A stretch of 64,000 nt of DNA, taken from NCBI RefSeq assembly GCF_006007885.1, contig NZ_VCRO01000003.1, forward strand, positions 496,001 through 560,000, read 5' to 3'. The notes below the pieces were generated by a model. The model was not told the DNA's origin. It made no database searches and saw nothing but the letters and a program-made list of their open reading frames with translations. Made by a program: the position numbers and the translations under genes. Shown here piece by piece: positions 1 to 9,041 of this stretch. The number at the start of each line of letters is the position of its first letter. Position 1 is the stretch's first letter. The stretch is from Alteribacter natronophilus. Its GTDB lineage: Bacteria > Bacillota > Bacilli > Bacillales > Salisediminibacteriaceae.

Positions 1-2
1 GG

Positions 3-350
3 GTCAGACTCGTTCATGACGGGCATGAAAACGTCAGGCAGCATCTCCCTGAAAACGCAGCTGTTGACGGCGCCGTCTTTAATCTCGGCTACCTGCCGGG
101 CAGCGACAAGACAGTGACAACGGCACCTGACTCGACCATCCGTGCGGTAGAGGAACTGTTTCAAGTTATGAAACCAGGCGGAATCATCGTTCTGGTAGTC
201 TATCACGGCCACGACGAGGGTAAAGTGGAACGGGATGCCCTTCAGTCATTTGTACGGGATCTCCCCCAGGAGAAGGCCCACGTACTTGAATACCGGTTTA
301 CCAACCAGCGTAACAGCCCGCCGTTTATTGTGGCGGTGGAAAAACGATAG
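3..350 (+). CDS. mnmM: tRNA mnm5s2U34 methyltransferase, C-terminal part (YtqB family)
   Basis: The reading frame is open from the window edge, so the N-terminal part and start codon lie upstream. The visible 115 residues carry the FNLGYLPGSDK motif near the front, followed by MKPGGIIVLVVYHGHDEG and a C-terminal SPPFIVAVEKR strand. These are typical of the small SAM-dependent methyltransferases YtqB, which are now assigned as MnmM, the enzyme that methylates 5-aminomethyl-2-thiouridine at the tRNA wobble position. The SAM-binding glycine loop would be in the missing part. The gene stands at the expected place next to ytpA and ytoA homologues. The family call is strong; the exact tRNA substrate rests on family knowledge. 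Confidence 0.85.
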   Translation, partial: VRLVHDGHENVRQHLPENAAVDGAVFNLGYLPGSDKTVTTAPDSTIRAVEELFQVMKPGGIIVLVVYHGHDEGKVERDALQSFVRDLPQEKAHVLEYRFTNQRNSPPFIVAVEKR

Positions 351-362
351 AAACAGCCAAGA

Positions 363-570
363 GGCTGGGACAGAAGAGGTTTAGATGAGAATCCAAAGCG
401 CTTACAAGCGGATGGAAAATATTCGCCGACTCCTGCGGGAGGAAAAGCGCAGGTGAGACCCCGCAGGGCGAAGCACGCGGAGGCTCAGCCGCTTCCCGCG
501 GAAAGTGGCGAATATTTCAGGAGCGATTTACCTGCACCGCATATTGATTGTTCGGATTTTCGTCTGTAAA
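363..570 (+). repeat. Family A intergenic repeat, copy 1
   Basis: It begins with GGCTGGGACAGAAG and holds the core GACTCCTGCGGGAGG, then GACCCCGCAGGGCGAAGC and CCCGCGGAAAG. It ends in a TTGATTGTTCGGATTTT arm that is partly complementary to the start. It is about 85-90% alike to copies at 612, 17082 and 20459 by eye. There is no credible coding content; frames through it are shadows. Confidence 0.85.
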
Positions 571-574
571 AAGA

Positions 575-606
575 AAGGGTGCTGCCATGAACGGCAGCAC
601 CCTTTC
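575..606 (+). terminator. Rho-independent terminator between repeats A1 and A2
   Basis: A 13-bp stem, AAAGGGTGCTGCC against GGCAGCACCCTTT, encloses a short ATGAAC loop. It is the first strong terminator after mnmM, with repeat A1 in between. The stem is symmetric, but long T-runs are lacking on both sides, so termination strength is uncertain. Confidence 0.6.
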
Positions 607-611
607 TGTGT

Positions 612-845
612 GGCTGGGACAGAAGTAAAGTGTTTTGACGAGAATCCGAACAAAAAGGGCTGACAAGTGGATGAAATATTCGCCGACTCCTGCGGGAGGA
701 AAAGCGCAGGTGAGACCCCGCAGTGCGGAGCACGCGGAGGCTCAGCCGCTTCCTGCGGAAAGCGGCGAATATTTCAGGAGCGATTTACCTGCGACGCGAA
801 TTGATTGTTTGGATTTTCATCTATTAAAACACTTCTGTTCCAGCC
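612..845 (+). repeat. Family A intergenic repeat, copy 2
   Basis: This full-length copy has recognisable terminal inverted repeats: the left end GGGACAGAAGTAAAGTGTTT matches the complement of the right end AAACACTTCTGTTCC with few changes. The interior core is the same as copy 1. It sits directly downstream (3') of the minus-strand carrier gene that ends at 905. Confidence 0.85.
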
Positions 846-904
846 TCCTTCCCCTGAAAATAAAAGACTATCAGTCTACGGCCGTGGAGCGTCACAAAGC
901 ACCT

Positions 905-1801
905 TTAACCGAGAATAATCAGCAGGACTGTCAGTGTAAATACGCTTACGATGGTCGAGATAAAGGTAATACTCGACACGAGTTTCGGTTTCGTATCAAA
1001 CTGAACCGAATAGATGACCATCATCGCAGCGGAGGGCATTGCCGCAAGCACAATAAGTGTGTCTGCCAGAACCTCGTTCACCGGCAGCACGAGAGTGATT
1101 AGCCAGGCAATAACAGGTGAAATAATCAGTCTCAGAATCGTGGCGTAGCTGATTTTCCCCCACTCAAAGCTGGAACGTTCAATTCTCGCAAGCTGCATTC
1201 CAAGAATAATCATGACTGTCGGAATCGTTGCATCCGCAATGATATCCACTGTGCGGAACATGTTCCCCGGCATCGCCAGATCCGCAGATTTCATGACAAG
1301 CGCCACAATAAAAGCATAAGTGGCAGGCATCGTGAGCACCGCCTTAACAGCAACCTTGATCCCGGTTCCTCCCCTGGCTGCGTAGTACACACCGAAAAAG
1401 TTCATAATGATGGACTGAAACACGAGGAACGAAACAGCATAGGCAAAAGCCATTTCCCCGTAGGCAAACAGGATAATCGGCGCCCCGTAATTTCCTGCGT
1501 TCATAAACGCTGTGGAAAGGATCAGGCCGCTCTCAAGCGATGAGGAATACCCCATCAGACGGGCATAAATTTTATTAATAATAATAAGTGCAAACAGAAG
1601 TATGATACAGAAAATAACCATGTACACGTACTGCATATCCATTTCCGATTCGTAAAATGTCCGGAACACCAGAGCAGGTGTCATGACATAGACAGCCACT
1701 GCGGACAGGGGCTTGAGATCAAGCTTCTGCCACTTCTGAACCGCAAATCCGATGGCAAATACACAGATTACCGGCAAAACAACAGACAAAAAGATTTCCA
1801 A
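905..1801 (-). CDS. AEC-family transporter (auxin efflux carrier / malate permease type)
   Basis: A hydrophobic protein of 298 residues with about ten predicted membrane segments in two halves, typical in length and pattern for the AEC superfamily (malate permease MleP, B. subtilis YwkB, plant PIN relatives). The N-terminal ISxxLPVICVFAIGF-type helix and the NAGNYGAPI stretch are family hallmarks. The frame extends upstream to 1864, but the only good ribosome binding site is GGGAGGAGGAAC just before the TTG codon at 1801, so that start is preferred. It is transcribed alone, with repeat A2 downstream. The substrate is probably an organic anion and cannot be specified from sequence. Confidence 0.8.
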   Translation of the reverse strand: MEIFLSVVLPVICVFAIGFAVQKWQKLDLKPLSAVAVYVMTPALVFRTFYESEMDMQYVYMVIFCIILLFALIIINKIYARLMGYSSSLESGLILSTAFMNAGNYGAPIILFAYGEMAFAYAVSFLVFQSIIMNFFGVYYAARGGTGIKVAVKAVLTMPATYAFIVALVMKSADLAMPGNMFRTVDIIADATIPTVMIILGMQLARIERSSFEWGKISYATILRLIISPVIAWLITLVLPVNEVLADTLIVLAAMPSAAMMVIYSVQFDTKPKLVSSITFISTIVSVFTLTVLLIILG

Positions 1802-1880
1802 ACCTGTTCCTCCTCCCTGAAAAAAAGAACCAGGCAGCCATGAATACACGGGCCTGGCAGACACTATTTAACAGATAGAT

Positions 1881-2681
1881 TTACTTTACCATGTGCAGAC
1901 GTGCCGTCACAAACGCGAGCATCTGCAGGAGTACTTCTTCTTTACCCGGGTCATTCAGGACTTCGTGGAAGTAACCGGGCCACTCGCGGTAGGCCTTGTC
2001 TGTAATATCCAGGGCGTTAAACCAACGCTTCACTTCTTCCTTATCAACAATCCGGTCGTCGCCCCCCTGCATAACAAACAAAGGCAGATCCGGAAAAAGC
2101 GAGGCCTCTTCGTGGGCCCGCCGGATCGACGCTGTCAGTTCCCTGTAGTATCGGACACTCACTTTTTTTACAAGGGATGCATCTGCCCTGTCCCTCGCAC
2201 GCATCTTCTCATCTCTTGTGCCGGAACCCGGCTCAAGTCCTGAAGGCAGTGAAAGGGTCGGCCACACCTGATTCAGGACCCTGGAGATTGCTCTCTTATA
2301 AATCGGAGGTGTATTGGCCAGCCCGAGACACGGTGAAGAAAGAACGAGAATATCAGGCCTCAGGGACGGTTTAATTTCATTTTGAACGAGCAGGGAAATC
2401 AGTCCTCCCATACTGTGTCCGAGCTGAATGACAGGCAGGCCGTACCCACGTGCTTCCCTCAGCCATGGCCTGACCTGACGGAAGTATTCCGGGAACTCCG
2501 AGACGTGTCCCCTTCTCCCGGTGGTCGTTCCCTGACCCGGTAAATCCCCGATTATCACATGGTAGCCGGATCTGTTGAGCTGCTGTACGACCCATTCGTA
2601 GCGTACATGGTATTCCCCTGCACCGTGGACAATTACGAATACCCCTTTGGGCTCTTTTTCAGAAGTTTCCCTAATCCACAT
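1881..2681 (-). CDS. ytpA: Alpha/beta hydrolase, monoacylglycerol lipase / lysophospholipase type
   Basis: The 266-residue protein has the serine hydrolase layout: the oxyanion strand VIVHGAGEY at 17-24, the nucleophile elbow GHSMGG with Ser90, an acid at Asp208/209 (MQGGDDRIVD) and the catalytic His at 239 (YFHEVLND). It belongs to the Hydrolase_4 family. In B. subtilis the YtpA homologue is a lysophospholipase linked to the antibiotic bacilysocin; whether that product is made here is inference. AAGGAGGG precedes the ATG. The gene neighbours ytoA and mnmM as in B. subtilis and is divergent from ytoA. Confidence 0.85.
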   Translation of the reverse strand: MWIRETSEKEPKGVFVIVHGAGEYHVRYEWVVQQLNRSGYHVIIGDLPGQGTTTGRRGHVSEFPEYFRQVRPWLREARGYGLPVIQLGHSMGGLISLLVQNEIKPSLRPDILVLSSPCLGLANTPPIYKRAISRVLNQVWPTLSLPSGLEPGSGTRDEKMRARDRADASLVKKVSVRYYRELTASIRRAHEEASLFPDLPLFVMQGGDDRIVDKEEVKRWFNALDITDKAYREWPGYFHEVLNDPGKEEVLLQMLAFVTARLHMVK

Positions 2682-2795
2682 CAGAAAGCCCTCCTTTTTT
2701 TCATTATGAAAGCCGGCACTTTGTTACAGCGGGCAAATCGGCAGATATTCTGATAAACTTTATATAAAGCCTTTACATAGAGAGGAGCTTTTCCC

Positions 2796-3323
2796 GTGAA
2801 ATTATATCCTTACAAAGAGTATACACCACAGGTCCACCAGGATGCTTTCCTGGCAGATGGAGTTGTCATTACCGGTGACGTCCACGTAAAAAAAGATGCG
2901 AGCATCTGGTTTAACACCGTTATCCGCGGCGATGTGGCCCCTACTTATATCGGTGAGGGAGTCAACATCCAGGACAACAGTACGCTGCATCAAAGTCCGG
3001 AAAATCCGCTTATTCTTGAAGACGGCGTTACAGTGGGGCACCAGTGCATTCTCCACAGCTGTGTGGTCAAAAAAGACGCCCTGATCGGCATGGGGGCAAC
3101 CATCCTTGACCGGGCTGAGATTGGTGAAGGAGCTTTCGTCGGTGCAGGCAGCCTCGTACCACCGGGAAAAACCATTCCGCCGGGCACACTGGCACTCGGG
3201 CGTCCTGCAAAAGTCGTACGGGAACTAAACGAGGAGGACAAAAAGGACATGGCCCGCATCCGGAGGGAGTATGTTGAGAAAGGCCAGTACTATAAGGAAG
3301 TTATCCGAAAAGGAAGTCTATAG
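2796..3323 (+). CDS. ytoA: Gamma-carbonic anhydrase-like hexapeptide-repeat protein
   Basis: This 175-residue protein is a left-handed beta-helix of hexapeptide repeats from about residue 15 to 150. The three metal-ligand histidines of the gamma carbonic anhydrase fold are present at 65, 82 and 87 (STLHQS, VGHQCILHS), so zinc binding and trimer formation are likely. Many YtoA/YrdA family members show little anhydrase activity, so the true reaction is open. The start is GTG, with AGAGGAG eight bases upstream. A terminator follows at once, so it is a single-gene unit. Confidence 0.87.
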   Translation: MKLYPYKEYTPQVHQDAFLADGVVITGDVHVKKDASIWFNTVIRGDVAPTYIGEGVNIQDNSTLHQSPENPLILEDGVTVGHQCILHSCVVKKDALIGMGATILDRAEIGEGAFVGAGSLVPPGKTIPPGTLALGRPAKVVRELNEEDKKDMARIRREYVEKGQYYKEVIRKGSL

Positions 3324-3335
3324 CACGAAGATCAG

Positions 3336-3366
3336 ACGCAGTCCTCACACAGGGGTGCGTTTTTTT
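3336..3366 (+). terminator. Terminator of ytoA
   Basis: The stem ACGCA...CCT pairs with AGG...TGCGT around a short ACAC loop and is followed by six to seven T. Confidence 0.75.
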
Positions 3367-3505
3367 ACTGTAATCACTCCCGGTCACACTGTTAAGTTAC
3401 TCCCTCTTCAATTTTATGAAACCTTCACACTTCCCTAACTCTAACTTAACGTTCCCCTAATATCCTGTTAGTAGGAACAATGAACGAAAAAGGAGGAACC
3501 AGTAC

Positions 3506-4027
3506 GTGAAATCTTTTGATTGGATGAACGCTCAGAACCGAAATGTATTCAGAGCCATCAACGGGTGCAGGCAGGCGACAGTCTATCACACCGTTATGGG
3601 GATGCTCACCCACCTCGGAGGAGCACCGGCGACCATTTCAATAACACTCGTACTCCTTGCGGCAGCACCTCCGGAATGGCGGATCATCGTACTCCACTCA
3701 GCAACAGCACTCCTACTCAGTCACGTGTTCGTCACCGCGCTTAAGCGCAGTTTCAGGCGCCATCGTCCCTACGTCGTTATCGGAGAATCCTATGTCACAG
3801 GAAACCCTCTTCAGGACAGCTCATTTCCATCAGGTCATACAACCGCCGTCTTTTCCATGCTTGTCCCATACATGACTGCATCCTCCTTACTAATCCCGGT
3901 CCTTCTGCCGGTGGCAGTCCTCGTAGCCATATCACGAATTACAATCGGCCTTCACTTCCCTTCGGACGTGATTGCCGGAGCCATGCTCGGTACCACTGCA
4001 GCGTTTTTGCTTGGACCGTTTTTCTGA
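3506..4027 (+). CDS. PAP2-superfamily membrane phosphatase
   Basis: The 173-residue membrane protein carries all three PAP2 signature motifs: K80 to RP88 (KRSFRRHRP), PSGH at 108-111, and S-R with His150 and Asp154 (SRITIGLHFPSD). This class removes phosphate from lipid phosphates such as undecaprenyl diphosphate or phosphatidylglycerol phosphate at the outer membrane face. Start is GTG after AAGGAGG. The following glycosyltransferase begins 58 bases downstream on the same strand with no terminator between, so the pair probably acts in glycolipid or envelope polymer formation. Which lipid is dephosphorylated is not decidable here. Confidence 0.87.
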   Translation: MKSFDWMNAQNRNVFRAINGCRQATVYHTVMGMLTHLGGAPATISITLVLLAAAPPEWRIIVLHSATALLLSHVFVTALKRSFRRHRPYVVIGESYVTGNPLQDSSFPSGHTTAVFSMLVPYMTASSLLIPVLLPVAVLVAISRITIGLHFPSDVIAGAMLGTTAAFLLGPFF

Positions 4028-4085
4028 CCGGGAAATGGTCCGGGCTGCAGGTTGAATAACAGTAAATCACAGGGAGGGTGAATGG

Positions 4086-5234
4086 ATGAGGATCGCTTTG
4101 TTTACAGATACGTTTACCCCACAGGTAAACGGCGTCGCCAAAACACTCCAGCGTCTTGTTACGTACATGGAAAACCAAAGCATTGAACATGAAGTTTTTG
4201 TACCTGATACCGTACATGAGGAACCGCTGTTCAAGACCAACGTGCACCGTTTTGCAAGCCTTCCTTTTTTCCTTTATCCGGAGTGCCGACTGGCATTCCC
4301 GAATCTGCTTACAGTCCGCCAGCAGCTTCATAAATTCAGACCGACACTGCTTCACGTCGCCACTCCGTTCAATATGGGACTGTGCGGGCTCCGTTATGCA
4401 CGTAAATACAACGTACCGTTTGTCGCTTCCTACCATACCCATTTTGACTCGTACCTCAAGTACTATAATCTCGGATTTGCGATGCCGTGGATCTGGAAGT
4501 ACCAGCGATGGTTTCACGAAGGAGCGGAGAAAATCTTTGTCCCGTCCCTTGAAACGAGAAAGCATCTTCTGCACAGAGGATTCAAGCATCTCGAACTCTG
4601 GCCCCGCGGGGTGGACTGTGACCACTTTTCACCGGCCCGTAACGATGGAACGTTCCGGCAGAAATACGCGATTGGAAAAAAACATATCCTCCTCTATGCA
4701 GGGCGTGTGGCTCCCGAAAAAGACATCTCTGTCCTGTCCAAGGTCATTGAAACGATGAACCCCTTCCTGAAACAGAATACGCAGTGGGTGATTACAGGGG
4801 ATGGCCCTGTACTCCAGGATATGAAAGACAGACACGGGGACAGCGTTCTTTTTACAGGGTACCTCGATGGTACGGATCTCGCACAAGCCTACGCCGCTGC
4901 CGACCTTTTCGTTTTTCCGTCTTCCACGGAAACGTTCGGCAATGTCGTTCTTGAAGCGCTCGCATCCGGTACGCCCGCTGTTGTCGCCCGCTCCGGAGGG
5001 GTTCAGGAAATCGTCACTGACGGTGTAACAGGAAAAATGTGCGAACCCGCGTCAGCAGAAAGTTTCGGCACCGCTGTGGAAACGCTTCTTTCATCAGCAC
5101 CGACACGGCGGTTAATGGGCGCCAGAGCCAGAAGCTATGCCAGGACCCAGTCATGGAGTAAAATTTTCTCCGATCTGATTGCCGGTTATGAAGAAGCTCA
5201 CAGAAGCAGACAGCATGAACAGAGCCCTGCCTGA
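4086..5234 (+). CDS. GT4-family glycosyltransferase
   Basis: The 382-residue protein has a GT-B fold: the N-terminal Rossmann start RIALFTDTFTPQVNGVA and a C-terminal nucleotide-sugar domain with GRVAPEKDI and the E-x7-E element in ETFGNVVLEAL. The N-terminal motif resembles SqdX-type and mannosyl/glucosyl lipid transferases that act on diacylglycerol or polyprenol acceptors. No membrane helix is obvious, so a cytoplasmic or peripheral enzyme is expected. It follows the PAP2 phosphatase gene as a likely two-gene operon, with GGGAGGGTG before the ATG. The acceptor and sugar donor are unknown. Confidence 0.83.
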   Translation: MRIALFTDTFTPQVNGVAKTLQRLVTYMENQSIEHEVFVPDTVHEEPLFKTNVHRFASLPFFLYPECRLAFPNLLTVRQQLHKFRPTLLHVATPFNMGLCGLRYARKYNVPFVASYHTHFDSYLKYYNLGFAMPWIWKYQRWFHEGAEKIFVPSLETRKHLLHRGFKHLELWPRGVDCDHFSPARNDGTFRQKYAIGKKHILLYAGRVAPEKDISVLSKVIETMNPFLKQNTQWVITGDGPVLQDMKDRHGDSVLFTGYLDGTDLAQAYAAADLFVFPSSTETFGNVVLEALASGTPAVVARSGGVQEIVTDGVTGKMCEPASAESFGTAVETLLSSAPTRRLMGARARSYARTQSWSKIFSDLIAGYEEAHRSRQHEQSPA

Positions 5235-5275
5235 TCCGGGGGGGGGAATCTTCCAGGATAAGAGGAGAATTCAAA

Positions 5276-5311
5276 GAAACAGCCCTCGGAAAAGTTCCGG
5301 GGCTGTTTTTT
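5276..5311. terminator. Bidirectional terminator between glycosyltransferase gene and metK
   Basis: A long stem, AAACAGCCCTCGGA against TTCCGGGGCTGTTT, is followed by T6 on the plus strand and a T-rich tail on the minus strand. It serves the two convergent genes. Confidence 0.8.
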
Positions 5312-5318
5312 CACACTG

Positions 5319-6533
5319 TTATTTCCCTGCTTTTTTGTTCGCCTGCTGTTTTAACAGGTCTGCTTTGTCTGTACGTTCCCACGGAAGATCCACATCCGTG
5401 CGGCCAAAGTGACCGTATGCCGCTGTCTGTTTATAAATCGGGCGGCGGAGATCGAGCATTTTAATGATGCCTGCCGGACGAAGGTCGAAGTTTTCGCGGA
5501 TCACATCCACCATCACGTCTTCGCTTACATTTCCGGTTCCAAACGTATCGATGGCAATGGAGACAGGCTGTGCAACGCCAATCGCGTACGCAAGCTGTAC
5601 TTCACAGCGGTCTGCAAGACCCGCTGCCACAAGGTTTTTCGCCACGTAACGGGCTGCATACGCTGCAGAGCGGTCCACTTTCGTCGCGTCTTTCCCGGAG
5701 AAAGCTCCGCCGCCGTGACGGGCGTAACCGCCATACGTGTCCACGATGATTTTACGGCCTGTAAGACCTGCGTCGCCCTGTGGTCCGCCGATGACAAAAC
5801 GCCCTGTCGGGTTGATGAAGTACTTTGTTTTCTCATCGATCAGGTTTTCCGGCACAACCGGCCCGATTACATGCTTTTTAAGATCAGCCTGAATTGTTTC
5901 CAGGGTTACTTCCGGATGGTGCTGGGTGGAAATGACGATCGTATCGATGTGAGAAGGCTGACCATTCTCATCGTACTCCACTGTAACCTGTGTTTTCCCG
6001 TCCGGGCGCAGGTAGGAAAGAGTTCCATCCTTGCGCACCTCGCTGAGGCGGCGGGAAAGCTTATGGGAAAGAGAGATTGGAAGCGGCATAAGCTCAGGTG
6101 TCTGATTGTCCGCATAACCGAACATCAGACCCTGGTCTCCGGCACCGATGGCTTCAATTTCCTCATCGGACATCTGCCCTTCACGTGCCTCAAGGGCCTT
6201 GTCCACACCCTGGGCAATATCGGCACTCTGCTCATCGATTGACGTGAGCACGGCACACGTTTCGTAGTCGAAGCCGTACTTCGCCCGCGTGTAGCCGATT
6301 TCCTTCACTGTCTCCCGGACCACTTTCGGTATATCCACGTAGGTTGAAGTGGAAATCTCTCCTGCAACGAGCACAAGCCCTGTATTTACTGAAGTTTCAC
6401 AGGCAACCCGGGCATTCGGGTCATTTTTCATAATTTCATCTAGTATTGCATCGGAAATCTGGTCACAGATCTTATCCGGGTGACCTTCCGTTACTGATTC
6501 TGATGTAAATAATCTTCTTCTTTTTTCTGCCAC
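5319..6533 (-). CDS. metK: S-adenosylmethionine synthetase
   Basis: The protein of 404 residues forms SAM from methionine and ATP in the cytoplasm. The diagnostic sequences are GHPDK at 17-21, [12 protein letters not shown] in the first third and GGGAFSGKD in the C-terminal third; length matches the family (about 400). The start is GTG behind AAGGAGGT. A complete SAM-I riboswitch with terminator and a consensus promoter stand upstream, so expression is shut off when SAM is plentiful. It is monocistronic and divergent from pckA, the same arrangement as in B. subtilis. Confidence 0.97.
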   Translation of the reverse strand: MAEKRRRLFTSESVTEGHPDKICDQISDAILDEIMKNDPNARVACETSVNTGLVLVAGEISTSTYVDIPKVVRETVKEIGYTRAKYGFDYETCAVLTSIDEQSADIAQGVDKALEAREGQMSDEEIEAIGAGDQGLMFGYADNQTPELMPLPISLSHKLSRRLSEVRKDGTLSYLRPDGKTQVTVEYDENGQPSHIDTIVISTQHHPEVTLETIQADLKKHVIGPVVPENLIDEKTKYFINPTGRFVIGGPQGDAGLTGRKIIVDTYGGYARHGGGAFSGKDATKVDRSAAYAARYVAKNLVAAGLADRCEVQLAYAIGVAQPVSIAIDTFGTGNVSEDVMVDVIRENFDLRPAGIIKMLDLRRPIYKQTAAYGHFGRTDVDLPWERTDKADLLKQQANKKAGK

Positions 6534-6654
6534 AACATGTACCTCCTTGATCCTCTTCTATGAATAGGATTTGTGTATTGTAGTGACGGTACTCATTCTC
6601 CCGGCAGAAAACTCAGAACCTCTCTCTGAGCTGACTTCTGTCTCAATTAAGTCA

Positions 6655-6821
6655 CAAAAAAACCTTTTCCCGGTCGAGGAAAAGGTTTGATCCGTCCGCC
6701 TTTAACCTCTTATCTTCAAGACAGATTGTCTTGCAGGTTAGCACCGTTCACCGGATATGTAAAAGAGGTGATGGTTGCTGGGCTTCGTCGGGCCTGTCCC
6801 TCCGCCAACTCGGGATAAGAG
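6655..6821 (-). promoter_or_regulatory. SAM-I (S-box) riboswitch with terminator, metK leader
   Basis: The aptamer spans 6707-6821 and contains the conserved AGGGACAGGCCCGACGAAGC, CAGCAACC and GGTGCTAACC segments. P1 is CTCTTATC pairing with GATAAGAG. Downstream, AAACCTTTTCC / GGAAAAGGTTT followed by seven T (6655-6689) forms the terminator. SAM binding is expected to stop transcription before metK. Confidence 0.96.
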
Positions 6822-6837
6822 TATCCGTTCGTCTGTC

Positions 6838-6866
6838 ATAATAACGGACTTTCCCTGTCCTGTCAA
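6838..6866 (-). promoter_or_regulatory. Sigma-A promoter of metK
   Basis: The -35 TTGACA (6861-6866) and -10 TATTAT (6838-6843) are separated by exactly 17 bases and lie just upstream of the S-box. Confidence 0.85.
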
Positions 6867-7005
6867 CAATTTGAGATGACAGTCAACTGAGGAAATGACT
6901 TCCTCCTCCCGTCTGTCACCATTCGCCCTTCTTTCATTATTATAATAAAACCACTTAAAAAAACGGCACAATTTCCGTCCATATAGTATAGACTAATACA
7001 ATTAA

Positions 7006-7016
7006 TGTGTTATACT
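7006..7016 (+). promoter_or_regulatory. Candidate CcpN site on the pckA promoter
   Basis: TGTGTTATACT matches the CcpN consensus TRTGHYATAYW as I recall it. It contains a plausible -10 TATACT (7011-7016). CcpN represses pckA and gapB under glycolytic conditions in B. subtilis. Confidence 0.5.
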
Positions 7017-7076
7017 AATTACAGCGACCAAGTCATTCATTTATCCACTTTATATATTTAAACGAAAGGGTTTGAT

Positions 7077-8669
7077 GTGAAGATGAGTACCCTCCATTTT
7101 GAAACCGAATTGGACCGTATGGTAAAAAACAGTACGGTGCACAGTAACCTGCCAGCAGCACGATTGATTGAAAAAGCACTTGACCGGAACGAGGGACTCA
7201 TCACCTCCACTGGCGCTTTCCGGGCCACAACAGGTGCCTATACCGGACGCTCGCCTAAAGATAAATTTATTGTGGATGAGCGCTCTGTACACGATAAAAT
7301 CGACTGGGGAAGCGTCAACCAGCCTATTTCTTCCGACGTTTTTGAAAGCCTTTACGTAAAAGTGCTCGACTACTTAGGACAAAAAGAAGAAATCTTTGTA
7401 CGAGACGCCATAGCTGGGGCAGACAGACAGCATCAGCTTCCAATCCGTGTGGTCAATGAATTCGCCTGGCACAACCTGTTTGCAAGCCAGCTCTTCATCC
7501 GCCCGGACGAAGAGGAAATCAAAAATACCGTACCTGAGTTTACGATCGTCAGTGCCCCGGGCTTCAAGGCAGATCCTGAAGTGGACGGTACAAATTCAGA
7601 AACGTTCATCATCGTCTCATTCGAAAAGCGCACAGTCCTGATCGGCGGGACCGAGTATGCAGGTGAAATGAAAAAGTCCATTTTCTCTGTCATGAACTAC
7701 CTCCTTCCCGAAAAGGATATATTCCCGATGCACTGTTCTGCCAACGTTGGCCGGGAAGGCGATGTGGCCCTGTTTTTCGGGCTTTCCGGCACTGGAAAAA
7801 CAACGCTCTCTGCCGATACAAACCGGAACCTGATCGGGGACGATGAGCACGGCTGGTCCCATAACGGTGTGTTTAACATCGAAGGCGGCTGCTATGCAAA
7901 ATGTGTGAATCTGAGTGCGGAAAAAGAGCCGCAGATTTATAATGCGATCCGTTTCGGTTCCGTGCTGGAAAATGTCGTAGTGGACGATGAGACACGGGAA
8001 CCGGACTACGATAATACTTTCTTTACCGAAAATACACGGGCTGCCTATCCGCTTGAAGCGATCCCGAACGCGATGACACCGAGTGTGGCGGGTCACCCTA
8101 ACACAATTATCTTCCTGACAGCTGATGCCTTTGGCGTGCTGCCTCCGATCAGCCGTCTTACAAAAGAACAGGCGATGTATCACTTCCTGAGCGGTTATAC
8201 GAGCAAACTGGCAGGTACAGAGCGCGGGATTACAGAACCGACAGCCACATTCTCCACCTGCTTCGGTGCTCCGTTCCTGCCGCTTCCGGCCTACCGTTAT
8301 GCGGAAATGCTCGGTGAGCGCATTAACCAGCACGATGTGGAAGTTTATCTTGTCAACACAGGCTGGTCAGGAGGACCGTACGGTGTCGGCAAGCGGATGA
8401 ACCTCGGTTATACACGGGCCATGGTCCAGGCTGCCCTTCAGGGGGAACTGTCTGCAGCTGAAACAGAGACGGACCGTTTCTTCGGTCTCCAGGTCCCTGT
8501 TCACTGCCCCGGTGTTCCTGACGATGTTCTTCTTCCACGTCAGACGTGGAACGACAAAGAGGCTTACGATGCAAAGGCAATGGAACTTGCCAGCAAGTTT
8601 GAGGAGAACTTCCGGAAATTCCGTGACATTTCGGACGACATCCGGGATGCCGGACCGAAAACAACATAA
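7077..8669 (+). CDS. pckA: Phosphoenolpyruvate carboxykinase (ATP)
   Basis: The 530-residue gluconeogenic enzyme converts oxaloacetate and ATP to phosphoenolpyruvate, CO2 and ADP. Visible signatures are the substrate-binding TGRSPKDKF near residue 57, the P-loop [13 protein letters not shown] at 235-247 and the metal-binding GDDEHGW soon after. Length is that of the family. The start is taken as GTG at 7077, six bases after AAAGGG; an ATG two codons later is an alternative. A candidate CcpN box overlaps its promoter, fitting repression by glycolytic carbon. A strong terminator ends the unit. Confidence 0.97.
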   Translation: MKMSTLHFETELDRMVKNSTVHSNLPAARLIEKALDRNEGLITSTGAFRATTGAYTGRSPKDKFIVDERSVHDKIDWGSVNQPISSDVFESLYVKVLDYLGQKEEIFVRDAIAGADRQHQLPIRVVNEFAWHNLFASQLFIRPDEEEIKNTVPEFTIVSAPGFKADPEVDGTNSETFIIVSFEKRTVLIGGTEYAGEMKKSIFSVMNYLLPEKDIFPMHCSANVGREGDVALFFGLSGTGKTTLSADTNRNLIGDDEHGWSHNGVFNIEGGCYAKCVNLSAEKEPQIYNAIRFGSVLENVVVDDETREPDYDNTFFTENTRAAYPLEAIPNAMTPSVAGHPNTIIFLTADAFGVLPPISRLTKEQAMYHFLSGYTSKLAGTERGITEPTATFSTCFGAPFLPLPAYRYAEMLGERINQHDVEVYLVNTGWSGGPYGVGKRMNLGYTRAMVQAALQGELSAAETETDRFFGLQVPVHCPGVPDDVLLPRQTWNDKEAYDAKAMELASKFEENFRKFRDISDDIRDAGPKTT

Positions 8670-8679
8670 TAACGATCCG

Positions 8680-8710
8680 AACCTTCCTGCCTCGTGCAGG
8701 AAGGTTTTTT
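8680..8710 (+). terminator. Terminator of pckA
   Basis: AACCTTCCTGC pairs with GCAGGAAGGTT around CTCGT, followed by T6. Confidence 0.9.
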
Positions 8711-8792
8711 CATGCTCTCCCTCTCCCCCTCGTTATATTCAGGTAAACCTGTCCATACTATGAACTAACCCACCTGAAAAGGAGACTCGCTT

Positions 8793-8927
8793 ATGAAGAC
8801 GGACAAAGAACAGAAGTTCGACGACGGAATCGGTGAAGCCTTCCGGGGCCTCATCATGGGGCTTGTCCTGATGCTTGTTGTATTTCTTGTTATCCACTTC
8901 GGATTCGGCTATAAAGCGTTCCAGTAA
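8793..8927 (+). CDS. 44-residue single-pass membrane protein
   Basis: This small frame is preceded by AAAGGAG eight to ten bases before the ATG and is closed by a terminator that overlaps its stop codon, so it looks like a genuine stand-alone gene. It has a charged N-terminus (MKTDKEQKFDDGIGEAFRG), one hydrophobic helix of about 20 residues (LIMGLVLMLVVFLVIHFGF) and a short tail. I do not recognise a named family. Its site after pckA is where B. subtilis has ytmB, but the sequence does not resemble that protein as I know it. Confidence 0.72.
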   Translation: MKTDKEQKFDDGIGEAFRGLIMGLVLMLVVFLVIHFGFGYKAFQ

Positions 8928-8949
8928 GACCGGTCTCCCGGTCTTTTTT
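8926..8949 (+). terminator. Terminator of the 44-residue membrane protein gene
   Basis: AAGACCGG pairs with CCGGTCTT, followed by T-rich sequence. The 5' arm begins inside the stop codon. Confidence 0.85.
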
Positions 8950-9041
8950 CATTTGCTGAACATCCTCTCACACCCTCCCATCCTCACACATACACTATTC
9001 CATCAGCGAATACCCAAATGTGTGATACGGGAGGAAATCAG

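Noticed and set aside
485-1102. Open frames of 82 and 155 codons through 485-1102 and similar ones at 20273-20764
   Set aside because: They run through family A repeats and the antisense of the carrier gene; the same peptide appears at two repeat copies and there is no ribosome binding site.
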